NCBI GenBank assembly: GCA_900018345.1
Contig: FCNA01000087.1
Span: forward strand, 17,336 to 81,335
Origin: Clostridiales bacterium CHKCI006
GTDB taxonomy: Bacteria > Bacillota_I > Bacilli_A > Erysipelotrichales > Coprobacillaceae
DNA: 64,000 nt
Direction of reading: 5' to 3'
Made by a program: the position numbers and the translations under genes. The notes beneath the pieces were generated by a model. It did no database searches. It saw only the letters and a list, made by a program, of their open reading frames with translations, and was not told where the DNA came from. The first letter of the stretch is position 1. Each line of letters begins with the position of its first letter. Positions 49,691 through 59,642 of this stretch are shown here, one piece after another.

Positions 49691-52600
49691 TTCTTTTTCT
49701 GATCTTCAATGTAGCCAGTACAATGACACCCGATACAGCCGCAGCACTTATCCATAGAATAATATTGCTTGTATCTCCGGTCTGTACAGACTCACCTTTT
49801 GCCGGAAGCAGGACATTCGTCATTGTTACATGATATTCATTATCCTTTGAATCTCCAGTCAGCTCTATTCTGATGACTTCTTCGCTTAATGCATAGCCTT
49901 CTAACGCTTTTGTTTCCTTGCAGAAATAAATTCCATTAGGCATATCTTCAAAGCGAGCAATTCCATCTTTATCACTGACTGCTGTAGCAATCACATTCAT
50001 ATCTCGATCGAAGAGAGTAAATTCGACATCCGGCAATGGATCTTTGGAAATCTTGTCAATCTTGCTGATGACAATATCCGTTCTCTTGAGCATATTGACA
50101 ATTTCCTTTCCTTCATTGATTGCGATATTCAATTCAGGAACATCCTTGCCTTCATATGTGATTTCAAAATCAAAGCTTTCTTCACTAACAATGTAATTAT
50201 CATCCGTTGCCATTTCGACGATATGATATGAACCAATTGGAAGTTCAGGTACATCCATGAGATGTCCATTTTCATCAATACCACATACTGCAATCAGTGT
50301 ATTTTCAGCAATTCCAATTTCATCAGCATAATCCATGATATCTTCTGATGCATAGATTCCAAAGGCAACTTTCTTATAGGCTTCCTTATAATCATCCGCA
50401 TAATATGGATGTTCTTCCATTATTTTCTGAAGTTCCAGATTGACCTTGGCTCTTGTATTTTCAAGTTCGCTTTCAATAATCTGAAGTTCGTTTTTCTGAT
50501 TGTCCTCAATCTCAAAATAATGCCTTTCCATATCCTGTACAAATGGTTCAGGAACAACACGTTCAACATAGTAATATTTACCTACAGGAAGTTCCTTGCT
50601 TTCAACAGGCTCAACCCCACTCGTTAATGATTCAATCAGTTCATCCTTTTCATAATAGACGATATCATTGGCTAGCTTAATTTCTTCAGCTGCATAGATA
50701 TCAATTTCAGCATTGGAGATGATTTTCTTTTCAAATACAGGTTTTTTCGCTATACCAAATTCAGTTTCCACTTCTTCAGTGCCTGTAAAGACTTCACCTG
50801 TCTTTAGCCATTTCAGTTTTCCCATGACCATTTCATCTATCATCTCGACTTTCTGGACAACACCAGTATCTGTTACGGTAAATTCAACTGTCTGGCTGAT
50901 TGCAAAGCCATAAGGAGAGCTTGTTTCAATCAATTCATAGGTTTTTCCAGGTTCAAGTCCTTTAACAATATGCGGTTCATTCGTAGAAATCCATGTTTCA
51001 AAGACCGTTCCATCTTTTTCCTTTAATGTCAGATGAGCTCCTGAAAGTTCTTCTCCTGTTGTTGCATCTTTTTTGGAAATTTCCATCTTTGTGATTTCAT
51101 TTTCAAAGTATGCAGTAAGCTTTATTACTTCAACATCCTGACCTTGATATGTACAGTCTGCTTCATATACCGCATCTGTGGAAACATAACCAATTGGTGG
51201 TTGAATTTCCCTGATTTCAAATTTACATAATGGCAAGTCTGCCTTAAAAACAGCTTTTCCTTCCTTGTCTGTCAATGCAGTTTCAATCAGCTGTCCTTCC
51301 TCTACCAGAAGCTTTTCACTTCCAGCAGCATATATATTTTCTTTAGCGTATAATCCAAATTTAGCACCGCTTAATAGCTGTGCTGTATCCTTGTCTTTCT
51401 TGATGACACTGATTTCAGCTTTCTGGCGTTCGTTGATATATTCTGTTTCTTCAAATACAACAGGTGTGTACTGATCGGCATACTTTAATTCAATTTCTTT
51501 TATTTCCTTATTCAATACAAACCCTTCACCTGCAGCAGATTCTTCAACAGTATATTTACCAAGAGGAAGTTCTATGGTTTGTGCTTCCCCACTGGAAGTT
51601 GTCAGTTCAGCAACAGTTTCACCTTTTTCGAATATGATGTCCCCCTGCTGATCTGCACTTAAAATATCTTCAGCTGCTTTTACAGTAAAAGAAGCTCCAT
51701 CAATCGGTCCGTTTTCATAGATAAACTGGATATTTCCATCATCATCCTTGCTTACATCTGTAAGGTGTTCTCCAGTCTTGATTACAGAAATCTTTCCTTT
51801 TGCGGAAACATCCTTCATTGAAACACGAATAATCGGCGTTTTTCCATCTTCAGCCATCTCATAAGCAGTTCTGTTGGTAACAGTAAATTTCACTGGTTCG
51901 TCATTAAGAATGTATCCATACGGTGCTTCTATCTCTACCAGTTCATATTCGCCAGCTTCCAATACATCTGCTGTCATCACAGTACCAGTTTCATCTGTTG
52001 TATATGTATCTACATAATGAGGCAATGGAAACCATACCCAATGCCCTACATATTCACCTGTTTCAACATTGCGAATCCTGAATGAAGCATCTGAAAGCAA
52101 CACTGTTTTTCCTGTTTCTTCATCAACCTTGACTGCTTTTATCAAGGCTTTGAAGGAAGCGTCATTCATGACACGCCATACCTGCGGTTCCCTGCTGTCT
52201 TCCGTAATATCGATAAAGAAATCAGCAACAGGCATCAGATTTTCAGGAACTTTTGATTCCCTTGCCTGATAGCGTCCGTATGGGAGTTCAATAGACAAAG
52301 CATAGCCATTTTCATCTGTTGTCAGAATATCATAAACCTTTGCTTTATCCCATCCGTTCTTTTCAACATCGGATGCCAGCTTGACTGTAAATTCTGCTTC
52401 CGGTACCTTTGAAGCTTCTCCTGTTTCATCAGTTGAAATCTTGATGATCTGGAAAGCCTGCTTCTTTACCTGTTCCTTAGATACCTGAGAGCGGGTAATC
52501 ACTGAAACAGTCTGATTTTCATAAGTACAGCGAATATCATAGACATTTTCATCAAGCAGATACCCCAAACTAGGCGTCTTTTCTCTCAACTGATAATTTC

Positions 52601-54158
52601 CTAATGGAAGTCCGGTAATATCATCCATAGCACCAGAGGCATCTGTTTCTCTTGTAGCGACTATATCACCTTTTGTGTAGTATTTTTTAGTCTTTGCCTT
52701 ATTGTAGATATCCTCACCGGCAACAAGCTCATAGACAGCCCCTTCAAGGGTTGCATCTCCCTGTGCAGTTGCACCTGTTTCCTTATCTTCCTTTTTCAGT
52801 TTGATGGTAGCTGTCGGTTCAGCATTTGTCTGTTCTGCTGTACCAGTAATCAATTCTGTGTATTGATCCTTATAGCTTAAGGAAACAGTGATTGGCTTGC
52901 TATCAAGAAGATAGCCATCTGCTGCCTGTACTTCAGTCAATGTATAAGTTCCAAGCTTTAGGCCATCAATAACAAGCTTTCCTTCTGAATTGGTTTTAAC
53001 AGTTTCATCAAATCCATTTGGACCCGTTACACGATAAGTCGTTCCTGGAATGACTGAACTCTTGTCAGCATTATATTTTGTCAGTACGATCTTTCCGCTT
53101 GGTTCTTTATTTGTCTGTTCGACGGAACCAACAATAACACTTGTATGCTGATCTTTGTATGACAGCGTAATGCTTACAGGTTCCTTATTTAGAAGGAATC
53201 CATTTGCCGCCTGAACTTCAGTAAATGTATATGTTCCTAACTTCAATCCTGTCAAATGAATACGGCCGTTCTTATCTGTCGTATGGTCTGCCTCATATCC
53301 TGTATCGCTTGTTACGTGATATTTCGTTCCAGGAATAGTAGAAGATTTATCTTCATTGTACTTGGTTAGCGTAATTTCTCCTGTCGGCTGCTTGTTGACA
53401 AAACTGTACACATGATCTGATGGATCATCGCCAGTCTTTACAGTAATCGTTCTTACTGTATCGTCAATGAGAAAGCCTTCCGGACTGTAAGTTTCTTGTA
53501 TTTTATATTGTCCGTTTGCAACATCCTTTAAAATGATTTTCCCATTTTTTCCTGTAGTTCTTGTCGTTGATGAACCATCAGGCATTGTTATTTTAAACTT
53601 TGCACCGGACAATGCATTTCCATCTTCATCAGTTTTAAGGATTGTAAATCCACCTAGGTCTTCTACCATCTTAATGACTGTCAGAACCTGATAAATTTCT
53701 CCATCTTTGTCAATCAAATAATCTGCATCTGTTACCTGAACCTTATCACCTATGGCATGGATATATTCATCATCACCATAATAAATGGCGACATGCTCTG
53801 CGATTCCATGATTTCCAAAGAAAACAAGATCTCCAGGTTTCCATTGCGATTTATCTGTCTTGCTCAGTTGCTGGCCTGATTTAATCAGCTGCTGACGCTG
53901 AGCTTCTGCTGTTCTTTCAAGAGTGAAGCCTATCGAGTGCTGAAATACATATTTTGTAAATCCCGAACAGTCAAAGCTGTCTGGTCCATTGCCTCCATAG
54001 ACATACGGCTTGCCCTCATGCTTTTCAGCTTCTTTGATAATGGCAGCCCTGTCCGGATTTGAAAGATCTTTTGCCATGACATTCATTGGTACAGCATTGA
54101 CAAAAGTCATCAGAACAGTAATCATTACCAGCAATAATCGTTTGATCTTATCTCTCAT
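49674..54158 (-). CDS. Very large NlpC/P60 peptidase fused to Cna_B/SpaA repeats, sortase-anchored
   Basis: 1494 residues. A signal peptide ([20 protein letters not shown], cleavage near AKDL). The NlpC/P60 domain has Cys64 ([10 protein letters not shown]), His122 (AEHVAIYYG) and His134 (YIHAIGDK), so a cell-wall endopeptidase. About a dozen Cna_B/SpaA-type beta modules follow; two (LTKYNEDKS..., LTKYNADKS...) are near-copies. The end carries a QTGD sorting motif ([11 protein letters not shown]), a membrane helix, and a basic tail ([10 protein letters not shown]). I chose ATG 54158 because AAGAGGAAAA precedes it; ATG 54191 has none. Such proteins may hold mating partners together while trimming wall. 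It overlaps the lipoprotein gene by 17 nt. Confidence 0.85.
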   Translation of the reverse strand: MRDKIKRLLLVMITVLMTFVNAVPMNVMAKDLSNPDRAAIIKEAEKHEGKPYVYGGNGPDSFDCSGFTKYVFQHSIGFTLERTAEAQRQQLIKSGQQLSKTDKSQWKPGDLVFFGNHGIAEHVAIYYGDDEYIHAIGDKVQVTDADYLIDKDGEIYQVLTVIKMVEDLGGFTILKTDEDGNALSGAKFKITMPDGSSTTRTTGKNGKIILKDVANGQYKIQETYSPEGFLIDDTVRTITVKTGDDPSDHVYSFVNKQPTGEITLTKYNEDKSSTIPGTKYHVTSDTGYEADHTTDKNGRIHLTGLKLGTYTFTEVQAANGFLLNKEPVSITLSYKDQHTSVIVGSVEQTNKEPSGKIVLTKYNADKSSVIPGTTYRVTGPNGFDETVKTNSEGKLVIDGLKLGTYTLTEVQAADGYLLDSKPITVSLSYKDQYTELITGTAEQTNAEPTATIKLKKEDKETGATAQGDATLEGAVYELVAGEDIYNKAKTKKYYTKGDIVATRETDASGAMDDITGLPLGNYQLREKTPSLGYLLDENVYDIRCTYENQTVSVITRSQVSKEQVKKQAFQIIKISTDETGEASKVPEAEFTVKLASDVEKNGWDKAKVYDILTTDENGYALSIELPYGRYQARESKVPENLMPVADFFIDITEDSREPQVWRVMNDASFKALIKAVKVDEETGKTVLLSDASFRIRNVETGEYVGHWVWFPLPHYVDTYTTDETGTVMTADVLEAGEYELVEIEAPYGYILNDEPVKFTVTNRTAYEMAEDGKTPIIRVSMKDVSAKGKISVIKTGEHLTDVSKDDDGNIQFIYENGPIDGASFTVKAAEDILSADQQGDIIFEKGETVAELTTSSGEAQTIELPLGKYTVEESAAGEGFVLNKEIKEIELKYADQYTPVVFEETEYINERQKAEISVIKKDKDTAQLLSGAKFGLYAKENIYAAGSEKLLVEEGQLIETALTDKEGKAVFKADLPLCKFEIREIQPPIGYVSTDAVYEADCTYQGQDVEVIKLTAYFENEITKMEISKKDATTGEELSGAHLTLKEKDGTVFETWISTNEPHIVKGLEPGKTYELIETSSPYGFAISQTVEFTVTDTGVVQKVEMIDEMVMGKLKWLKTGEVFTGTEEVETEFGIAKKPVFEKKIISNAEIDIYAAEEIKLANDIVYYEKDELIESLTSGVEPVESKELPVGKYYYVERVVPEPFVQDMERHYFEIEDNQKNELQIIESELENTRAKVNLELQKIMEEHPYYADDYKEAYKKVAFGIYASEDIMDYADEIGIAENTLIAVCGIDENGHLMDVPELPIGSYHIVEMATDDNYIVSEESFDFEITYEGKDVPELNIAINEGKEIVNMLKRTDIVISKIDKISKDPLPDVEFTLFDRDMNVIATAVSDKDGIARFEDMPNGIYFCKETKALEGYALSEEVIRIELTGDSKDNEYHVTMTNVLLPAKGESVQTGDTSNIILWISAAAVSGVIVLATLKIRKRNGRKK

Positions 54159-54215
54159 TTTTCCTCTTTCCTTTCTTTTGTTTTCCTTCATATAGTGATC
54201 AATGATTTATGCATT

Positions 54216-54236
54216 GAAAAAGGGGCAAATGCCCCT
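54216..54236 (-). terminator. Terminator before the large surface-protein gene
   Basis: AGGGGC and GCCCCT with an AAAT loop (221-226 and 231-236 of the 54-kb block) and five T after it on the minus strand. It lies 30 nt beyond the stop of the 100-aa gene, so the surface protein has its own transcription start. Confidence 0.75.
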
Positions 54237-54266
54237 AAGTATACCTTACCTTATAATAATTAATCA

Positions 54267-54569
54267 TTACCTCCTCGCTTCTCGTTCTAAAGCTCTTGAC
54301 TTAATAAATTTTTCCATTTTGACAGGATGATAATCCCTTTCGATGCAGTCATATACATATCGATCATATGCTTCATCTATCTGTTGCGCTTCCTCTTTTG
54401 TACAATGAAGACGTTTTGTAAGTAGACTTATATATTCCTCTTCAGAAACTTCAATTGTTTCTATGCCAAATAAATCTTCATCATGAATAAAGCACTGGAA
54501 GGGATATGTTTCTGTCTTGGATGGATAAACCTTTCGCTTACATCGATAACAGACTCTGACCATTTTCAT
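54267..54569 (-). CDS. Small ICE protein with a Cys pair (100 aa)
   Basis: MKMVRVCYRCKRKVYPSKTETYPFQCFIHD at the start has CYRC plus a third Cys and His, a possible zinc knuckle. An acidic middle (ETIEVSEEEY) and helical C-terminus (CTKEEAQQIDEAYDRYVYD) follow. A GAGGTAGGTCC ribosome site precedes ATG 54569. It lies 4 nt from the DUF3848 gene. Function unknown; nucleic-acid binding is possible. Confidence 0.55.
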   Translation of the reverse strand: MKMVRVCYRCKRKVYPSKTETYPFQCFIHDEDLFGIETIEVSEEEYISLLTKRLHCTKEEAQQIDEAYDRYVYDCIERDYHPVKMEKFIKSRALEREARR

Positions 54570-54573
54570 GGAC

Positions 54574-54921
54574 CTACCTCTCGTTTCTCCATATTAGTTT
54601 TTCAGTCTTTTTCAGATAATCTTTATATTCATTGACCATATTGCCTATTTCTTCCATTCTGGAATCATCTATTTCCAGCCATTCCTGATATAGCGATTCC
54701 AAAAGACACGTTTCTTTTAAAAACAGATGCATTTCTGGTACTGAAAATGAAGTCTGATAGATATATTCAGCAATATCATATAAAGCAGAAATCTTATACG
54801 CTTCTCTAAAAACTTCATCAGGTCCTTTTTTCAGAATCTCTTCCTTGTAATCCTCATACTCTTTTGAAATCTTTTCATCTAGTTTCTGTTTCAGTTGTTC
54901 CTTGCTATTCTTTATTTTCAT
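54574..54921 (-). CDS. DUF3848-domain ICE protein
   Basis: 115 residues: MKIKNSKEQLKQKLDEKISK, then EVFREAYKISALYDIAEYIYQTSFS and LFLKETCLLESLYQEWLEID, the helical pattern of DUF3848. Common in Firmicutes ICEs near surface or transfer genes; function unknown. The ATG at 54951 lies inside the previous terminator hairpin, so I chose ATG 54921, which follows AAAGGAGA closely. The start remains uncertain. Confidence 0.65.
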   Translation of the reverse strand: MKIKNSKEQLKQKLDEKISKEYEDYKEEILKKGPDEVFREAYKISALYDIAEYIYQTSFSVPEMHLFLKETCLLESLYQEWLEIDDSRMEEIGNMVNEYKDYLKKTEKLIWRNER

Positions 54922-54934
54922 TCTCCTTTTCAAG

Positions 54935-54960
54935 CAAAAAAGACTCATCACGAGTCTTTT
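54935..54960 (-). terminator. Terminator after the CAP-domain gene
   Basis: AAAGACTC (54939-54946) and GAGTCTTT (54952-54959) with a 5-nt loop; six T follow on the minus strand. It lies 11 nt beyond the CAP gene stop. Confidence 0.8.
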
Positions 54961-54970
54961 AAATCTTATT

Positions 54971-55951
54971 TTATTGTTGAAAATTCATTGATACAAATAC
55001 CTGTCCATCAGCATAGCGAACACCGATTGCAAAATAGCGATTGTAATCAGCCACTATTGATTCTTTGTGTCCAGATGAAGCTAAAAAACTATCCAAGACC
55101 GCCTGCGGAGACCAGCCTAGCGTACCTCCAAAAACATTCTCACCGCCTGAGATAATACCATATGTATTCTCTACCCATAGAAAATCTGCTGTTTTACCAT
55201 CAGGTCGTGTATGACTGGCATAGCCCATATCGGCCATATCCTGTGCACGCTGATTTGCCAGACTTTGAATCACAGCATTAGTTCCCAGTGCAGAAAGCCC
55301 ATTAGCTGTTCGATAGTTATTCACAAGAGCAAATAACTGATTGGCAAATTCCGTTTCTGAAATCTGTGACTGTGAAGGCATCTGTTCTTGCTGTGAATCA
55401 GATGAACTCTCTTCTTTTTGTGTCTGGCTGTCATTGCTGTTTTGTGATGAACTCTGAGTGTTTTCATTCTTTGCAATATTTTGTGATGACTGACTGGAAG
55501 CTTTGCTTTCAGTAGCTTCAGTTATCTTCTCTTGGGTTCTGCTATCGTCAGCAGTCTGATCATTGTCTGCTTCATCCTCTTGTTTAGATGATTTCTCTTC
55601 GGTTTCCTGCTGTTCCTGTGGTTCTTCAGTTTTCTTCTCTAGAACAGTTATACTTGTGGAGAATTCCTTTTGTTCATCCTTAAGCATTGCAATAATCTTA
55701 ACTGTCTGCGTTCCCACATTCTCTGCTTTATCTTCAGGAATGTCAATCTTATCTGCATTTGTTTCCTTTATCAGCATTTTTTCCGTTAAAACAGTTCCTT
55801 CTTCAACCTGTATATCAGAATTGAAGACAACTCGAATGTCATCTGTTTCCTGATGAGAAAACAAAACATACATCAGAAGACATGCAAAACCAACTGAAAT
55901 AACCATAATACCTGTAATTGTTTTTTGTGTTCTTTCCATAAAGTTTTCCAC
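54971..55951 (-). CDS. Membrane-anchored CAP-domain (SCP/PR1) protein with a low-complexity linker
   Basis: 326 residues. An N-terminal helix (TITGIMVISVGFACLLMYVLF) anchors it. A beta-rich part (about 40-105), a Gln/Glu/Ser/Asn-rich linker of about 95 residues (EEPQEQQETEEKSSKQEDEA, then SSQNSNDSQTQ), and a C-terminal CAP domain (ALVNNYRTANGLSALGTNA, QRAQDMADMGYASHTRPDGK, GGENVFGGTLGW, ASSGHKESIVADYNRYFAIGV) follow, with the His, Glu, Glu, His order of the CAP cavity. CAP proteins bind lipids or act in secreted interactions. GTG 55951 has GAGGTG 8 nt before. A terminator ends it. Confidence 0.8.
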   Translation of the reverse strand: MENFMERTQKTITGIMVISVGFACLLMYVLFSHQETDDIRVVFNSDIQVEEGTVLTEKMLIKETNADKIDIPEDKAENVGTQTVKIIAMLKDEQKEFSTSITVLEKKTEEPQEQQETEEKSSKQEDEADNDQTADDSRTQEKITEATESKASSQSSQNIAKNENTQSSSQNSNDSQTQKEESSSDSQQEQMPSQSQISETEFANQLFALVNNYRTANGLSALGTNAVIQSLANQRAQDMADMGYASHTRPDGKTADFLWVENTYGIISGGENVFGGTLGWSPQAVLDSFLASSGHKESIVADYNRYFAIGVRYADGQVFVSMNFQQ

Positions 55952-56026
55952 ATAGTTATCACCTCATGACTATCTTGTCATGTTCGTTCTATATTGTCAG
56001 CAAAATATATTCATATATTTCTAATT

Positions 56027-56698
56027 TCAGATTTCTTTGATATTTCCGGCGGGTGTTATCTTAAGCAAGGTCATATTCAGACGTTTTTTTGCTATATCAG
56101 ATATCTCCTTCCAGCTACTATCCATATTTGCATCCGTCTTTAATGCAAGTGAATATTTTTCAATAGAATCATCATAATATGACAATAACTTCATTACCTT
56201 AGAAGAAAAACTTGCTTTTGGCCCTCTCTTGTGTTCGTCCAGCAGAATCAGCCACTTTCCATAGGCACCGTCAGCTAAGATCATATTGTCTTTTTTCTCA
56301 TATGCAATGCCGGATTCACTGAGATACTCTTCAACAGACTCCTCAACATTTACTGTTTTCTTTTTTGCTCTGATCTTTTCTACAGAATTCTTGGAACCTT
56401 TTGGACGTCCTCTACGTTTCTCCATGACCTCAGCTTCATCTCTTTCTGCCACAAAATAACGGATAGTCAATGCAACCCCATACCCGCTTTTAGTGTTAGC
56501 TTCAGAAATGACCTGATCATTACTCTGCTTCATTTTCCTCATTGCCATACAGCAGCTAGGAAGCGTTGGCTTCTTAGACATCATTTTATGAAGTTCTCCT
56601 GCATTGATATCAACATACTCTTTTCCTTCAGCCTTGGCTTCTTCAATCATCTGTGAAATTTTCTTGACATAATCTTCTATTTTTACGCTCTCTTTCAT
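56027..56698 (-). CDS. ICE protein with an AT-hook-like motif (223 aa)
   Basis: An N-terminal helical part (MKESVKIEDYVKKISQMIEEAK, MMSKKPTLPSCCMAMRKMKQ), then EVMEKRRGRPKGSKNSVEK, where RRGRPKGSK is an AT-hook that binds the minor groove of AT-rich DNA, and a helical C-terminus (KRGPKASFSSKVMKLLSYY) ending in LKITPAGNIKEI. The motif suggests a DNA-binding role, for example in relaxosome or partition; that is inference. No family name assigned. It lies 75 nt after the CAP gene's start region. Confidence 0.6.
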   Translation of the reverse strand: MKESVKIEDYVKKISQMIEEAKAEGKEYVDINAGELHKMMSKKPTLPSCCMAMRKMKQSNDQVISEANTKSGYGVALTIRYFVAERDEAEVMEKRRGRPKGSKNSVEKIRAKKKTVNVEESVEEYLSESGIAYEKKDNMILADGAYGKWLILLDEHKRGPKASFSSKVMKLLSYYDDSIEKYSLALKTDANMDSSWKEISDIAKKRLNMTLLKITPAGNIKEI

Positions 56699-56732
56699 TG
56701 TTATACTCCTTAATTTTCTTAAAATAAATGCT

Positions 56733-57401
56733 TTATATAGTTAGATTATATATCATATGCTTTCTTTTTTCATTATTTCTATATCGAATCTTCAGTTTTT
56801 TCAAATAGAACTGCATGGATTCCTCTGGAATATCAGGCTGTGCTAATTCTCTCATTTCTTCAGGAGATATTCCAAAGGATGCAATCTCTCTTAAGCAGCG
56901 CATTTGTTCTACCGACAATCGTGGATCACATATAAACTGCATGATGCTATAAGGGATATGTTTTTCAAAACCCATACGTATCTGCTCCATCTGTTTTTCA
57001 CTGAAACATGGATTAGCATAAAGCTTAACATAACGCAATGGGAGTTCTGCGCCTTTTCGAATTTCTATAATCTGCTGACTTGTGAGATTGTCATTTAAAA
57101 CAAGGGGAAGAATCTTAGTTCCTCTCTGCTTGAAATAGATGAAACGAATCTGCTGCATGACATCAAGACTCTTTTCAGGTTTCAGATATGTAGCAACTTC
57201 CTCTACTGATAGTCCGCACATGATTCCATAATATCCCTGCATGATCTGATCACATGATAACTCCTTATTCGCTAGCAGTGACAGTTCATCATCATTCATA
57301 CCCGCATCAATACCACGTTCAATAATTTCTTTCTGGTCCTCACTTAACTGTCTGTCACTCATGATATGAATCAATCGAACTGTCCTTTTAGGAATCCTCA
57401 T
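56733..57401 (-). CDS. Helical-repeat ICE protein (222 aa)
   Basis: Six or so repeats of the pattern LSEDQKEIIERGIDAGMND, LSCDQIMQGYYGIMCGLSVEE, LTSQQIIEIRKGAELPLRYV, FSEKQMEQIRMGFEKHIPYS, LSVEQMRCLREIASFGISPE, each about 33 residues: Gln plus hydrophobic, then Ile/Leu-Arg, then Gly or helix turn. The same repeat family occurs in the 473-aa and 204-aa ICE proteins. It overlaps the next gene by 4 nt. Likely a scaffold or protein-binding module. Confidence 0.65.
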   Translation of the reverse strand: MRIPKRTVRLIHIMSDRQLSEDQKEIIERGIDAGMNDDELSLLANKELSCDQIMQGYYGIMCGLSVEEVATYLKPEKSLDVMQQIRFIYFKQRGTKILPLVLNDNLTSQQIIEIRKGAELPLRYVKLYANPCFSEKQMEQIRMGFEKHIPYSIMQFICDPRLSVEQMRCLREIASFGISPEEMRELAQPDIPEESMQFYLKKLKIRYRNNEKRKHMIYNLTI

Positions 57402-58903
57402 AGTCTTTCACCCCTGTTTCTGTCTTTTCTGCTTCTTTCCCTTTCTATTGCCTTTTGGCCTTCTTTTTTAAGCTCATCAACTAAACTATAAAATCTGTCA
57501 TTTTCAATTGAAGGGCGAAAGGTTACTGACTCATAATCAATCCATTTATCACCATCATGAATCAATGTCCAGTACTCGTCACCTCCATTGACCTGCTGAA
57601 TGAAAGCCATATTCTTATACACAAATCCATCTCTAATTGCCCAGCTGACATCACTGATAGCATTCATTAAATCCATTCTTCTTTCACATCTGCGAAAATG
57701 ATAGTCATACTCCTCTTCACTCAAGTCATCATCTTCAAATGGAATTCCACCCTTTTTCAGCCATAGGTTTTCCTGACATTTCTTTATGAGCTCTTCTGCT
57801 TCATTAGGCAAAAGATCACTTAGATAATCTTTCGTCTGTTCATATCCCATTACTCTGTCAAATGAAATGCAGGAAGCAGCATCATCCATTAAAATCAAAG
57901 CCAGCTCTTTATCCAATCTTTCCAGATGATTGGATTCGTTAAGATAATAGAAATCATGAACATGTTCTGAATCATAGTTTTCAAGAAACATCTTGAGTTC
58001 TCTTACTCCATTTTTAGAAATATGCTGAGCGTATTCATTAAGCTCCTCTTGATTCAATATCTCATTTCTTAGTTCATTGAAATCTCTTATTTTCACTGAC
58101 TCCATAAATTCAACCATCTGACAAATTCCTTCAGATTCATTTTGCATAATATTCAGCTTTATATCCTGTATCTGTTCATAATAATGCCTTAGCATTTCCT
58201 TGGGCATATAATCCTGATTTATCTTTTCCAATATCTTCTCTATGCTTTCTCTGGACTCCTTGCACATAATCTGCTGATATTTGAAATCTACACAAATACT
58301 GTTTTCATGGCTGCCATACTCATCACAGAATTGATAATCTATCCAGAATCCTCTCATAGCTGAAATAAACGGCAGTCCCTGATTACGAAGATCTTGGATA
58401 TAGTCTATTATTTCTTCATATCTTATAGGTGCATCAAATGACACGAATATCCTATCATTTTCAATGTCCATTTCATCAAGCGCTCTAAAATGAACAGATT
58501 GTAGATAAGGCAACAATTTATCGTCCAGATTTCTAATGACAGCAGCCTCTAATAATTTAAGATTATTCCACTTCTTTCCCTGTTTTTCTGAAAGATTATT
58601 AATCTTATGCAAAAGTTCATCATACTCCATATAACCATCAATCTGCATTTTAATCCAGAACTGGGTATCTTTAAGCTCTTCCTCAGAATAAGATTCAAAA
58701 ACATCAAACATAAAATGAGGATAAAGTCCATAGTGCTCCCACAATTCTGCAAGAAGCATTATTTTATCTTCCGACATCAGATAATCCATGTATAGCTTCT
58801 GCTTGTCTTCCGGAAGACCGGAATACTTTATCTTTTCGATTGCTTTATCAGAATAAAAATTATTTTCTATGATTTCCTCCTCTTTCAATCTCCAGCGACT
58901 CAA
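57398..58903 (-). CDS. Large soluble ICE protein (501 aa)
   Basis: Acidic, helical protein. Segments: LWEHYGLYPHFMFDVFESY, LKLLEAAVIRNLDDKLLPYL, AISDVSWAIRDGFVYKNMAF, DYESVTFRPSIENDRFYSLVDELKK. The phrase DGFVYKNM also appears in the 187-aa protein. Start uncertain: TTG 58903 has no ribosome site, while a strong GAGGAGG lies just before an in-frame ATC-ATA about 10 codons in. No family recognised. It overlaps the beta-helix gene by 44 nt. Confidence 0.55.
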   Translation of the reverse strand: MSRWRLKEEEIIENNFYSDKAIEKIKYSGLPEDKQKLYMDYLMSEDKIMLLAELWEHYGLYPHFMFDVFESYSEEELKDTQFWIKMQIDGYMEYDELLHKINNLSEKQGKKWNNLKLLEAAVIRNLDDKLLPYLQSVHFRALDEMDIENDRIFVSFDAPIRYEEIIDYIQDLRNQGLPFISAMRGFWIDYQFCDEYGSHENSICVDFKYQQIMCKESRESIEKILEKINQDYMPKEMLRHYYEQIQDIKLNIMQNESEGICQMVEFMESVKIRDFNELRNEILNQEELNEYAQHISKNGVRELKMFLENYDSEHVHDFYYLNESNHLERLDKELALILMDDAASCISFDRVMGYEQTKDYLSDLLPNEAEELIKKCQENLWLKKGGIPFEDDDLSEEEYDYHFRRCERRMDLMNAISDVSWAIRDGFVYKNMAFIQQVNGGDEYWTLIHDGDKWIDYESVTFRPSIENDRFYSLVDELKKEGQKAIERERSRKDRNRGERL

Positions 58904-59642
58904 TAAAATTCTTTTTCAGAAAAGGGATATTCTCTTTCCTTTCAGAAAGGCTGACATTGATAATGCTTAGTCCACCAACATCATAACTAATATCCGAATA
59001 ACCGAATATTTTCGCATTTCCATTGATCAGACAACGACCATGAATAAAGGCATGTTCCTTGATGATTGCCTTATCCCTGACAGTAACAAATTCTTCTATA
59101 CGACTATGACCGCCTATGATAGCTGAACCATTGATTTCACATCTGCCCCTGAGTTCTGCCTTGCCATACAGATAAGCATTGCCGCCAATAATACACCTGT
59201 CATAGAGCTGAACATCACCAGTTACAATTGCGTTCTCTATGATCCTGCAATGATCCTGAACGATTACATTGCCTTCAACGATAGCATTGTCTTCAATTAC
59301 TGACTCTCCACCAATCAGAGCGTTTTCTCTTACAGTCGCACAGCCAATAACCTTGCTGTATCCGCTAATCTCAGCATCATCTGAAATCATGCTGCTCCCT
59401 TTGACAAAAGCATTTTCCAGCACCTTTGCCTGTCCGAATATTTTTGCATTATCATCAACCCAGCATCTGTCATCCTGAGATAGATTATGATAGCCGCAGA
59501 CATATCCGCCAACCGTTCCTTTTTTTATAATGCGTTCAATAGACTCAAATGTTCTTTCAGCTACGATTCTGTATAGAACAACACCATGTTCCATATCCAT
59601 GATTGTCTGTTCGCTCAATCTATATTTAGGACTATTATTCAT
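58860..59642 (-). CDS. Left-handed beta-helix-type repeat protein of the ICE
   Basis: 260 residues. After about 50 residues the sequence becomes a continuous hexapeptide-like repeat (AKIFGQAKVLENAFVKGSSM, AEISGYSKVIGCATVRENAL, ESVIEDNAIVEGNVIVQDHC, ENAIVTGDVQLYDRC and on to ANGNAKIFGYSDI-like) for about 150 residues, the signature of a solenoid with inward-facing V/I/A and a G or N corner. Acyltransferases of this type need a catalytic His in a defined loop, which is not evident. It is more likely a structural or binding solenoid. Start: I chose ATG 59642 overlapping the upstream stop; ATG 59657 is possible. Confidence 0.65.
   Translation of the reverse strand: MNNSPKYRLSEQTIMDMEHGVVLYRIVAERTFESIERIIKKGTVGGYVCGYHNLSQDDRCWVDDNAKIFGQAKVLENAFVKGSSMISDDAEISGYSKVIGCATVRENALIGGESVIEDNAIVEGNVIVQDHCRIIENAIVTGDVQLYDRCIIGGNAYLYGKAELRGRCEINGSAIIGGHSRIEEFVTVRDKAIIKEHAFIHGRCLINGNAKIFGYSDISYDVGGLSIINVSLSERKENIPFLKKNFIESLEIERGGNHRK

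Noticed and set aside
49674..49830. Classical LPXTG anchor in the surface protein
   Set aside because: The C-terminus reads [12 protein letters not shown]: there is no LPxTG; the QTGD form was used instead.
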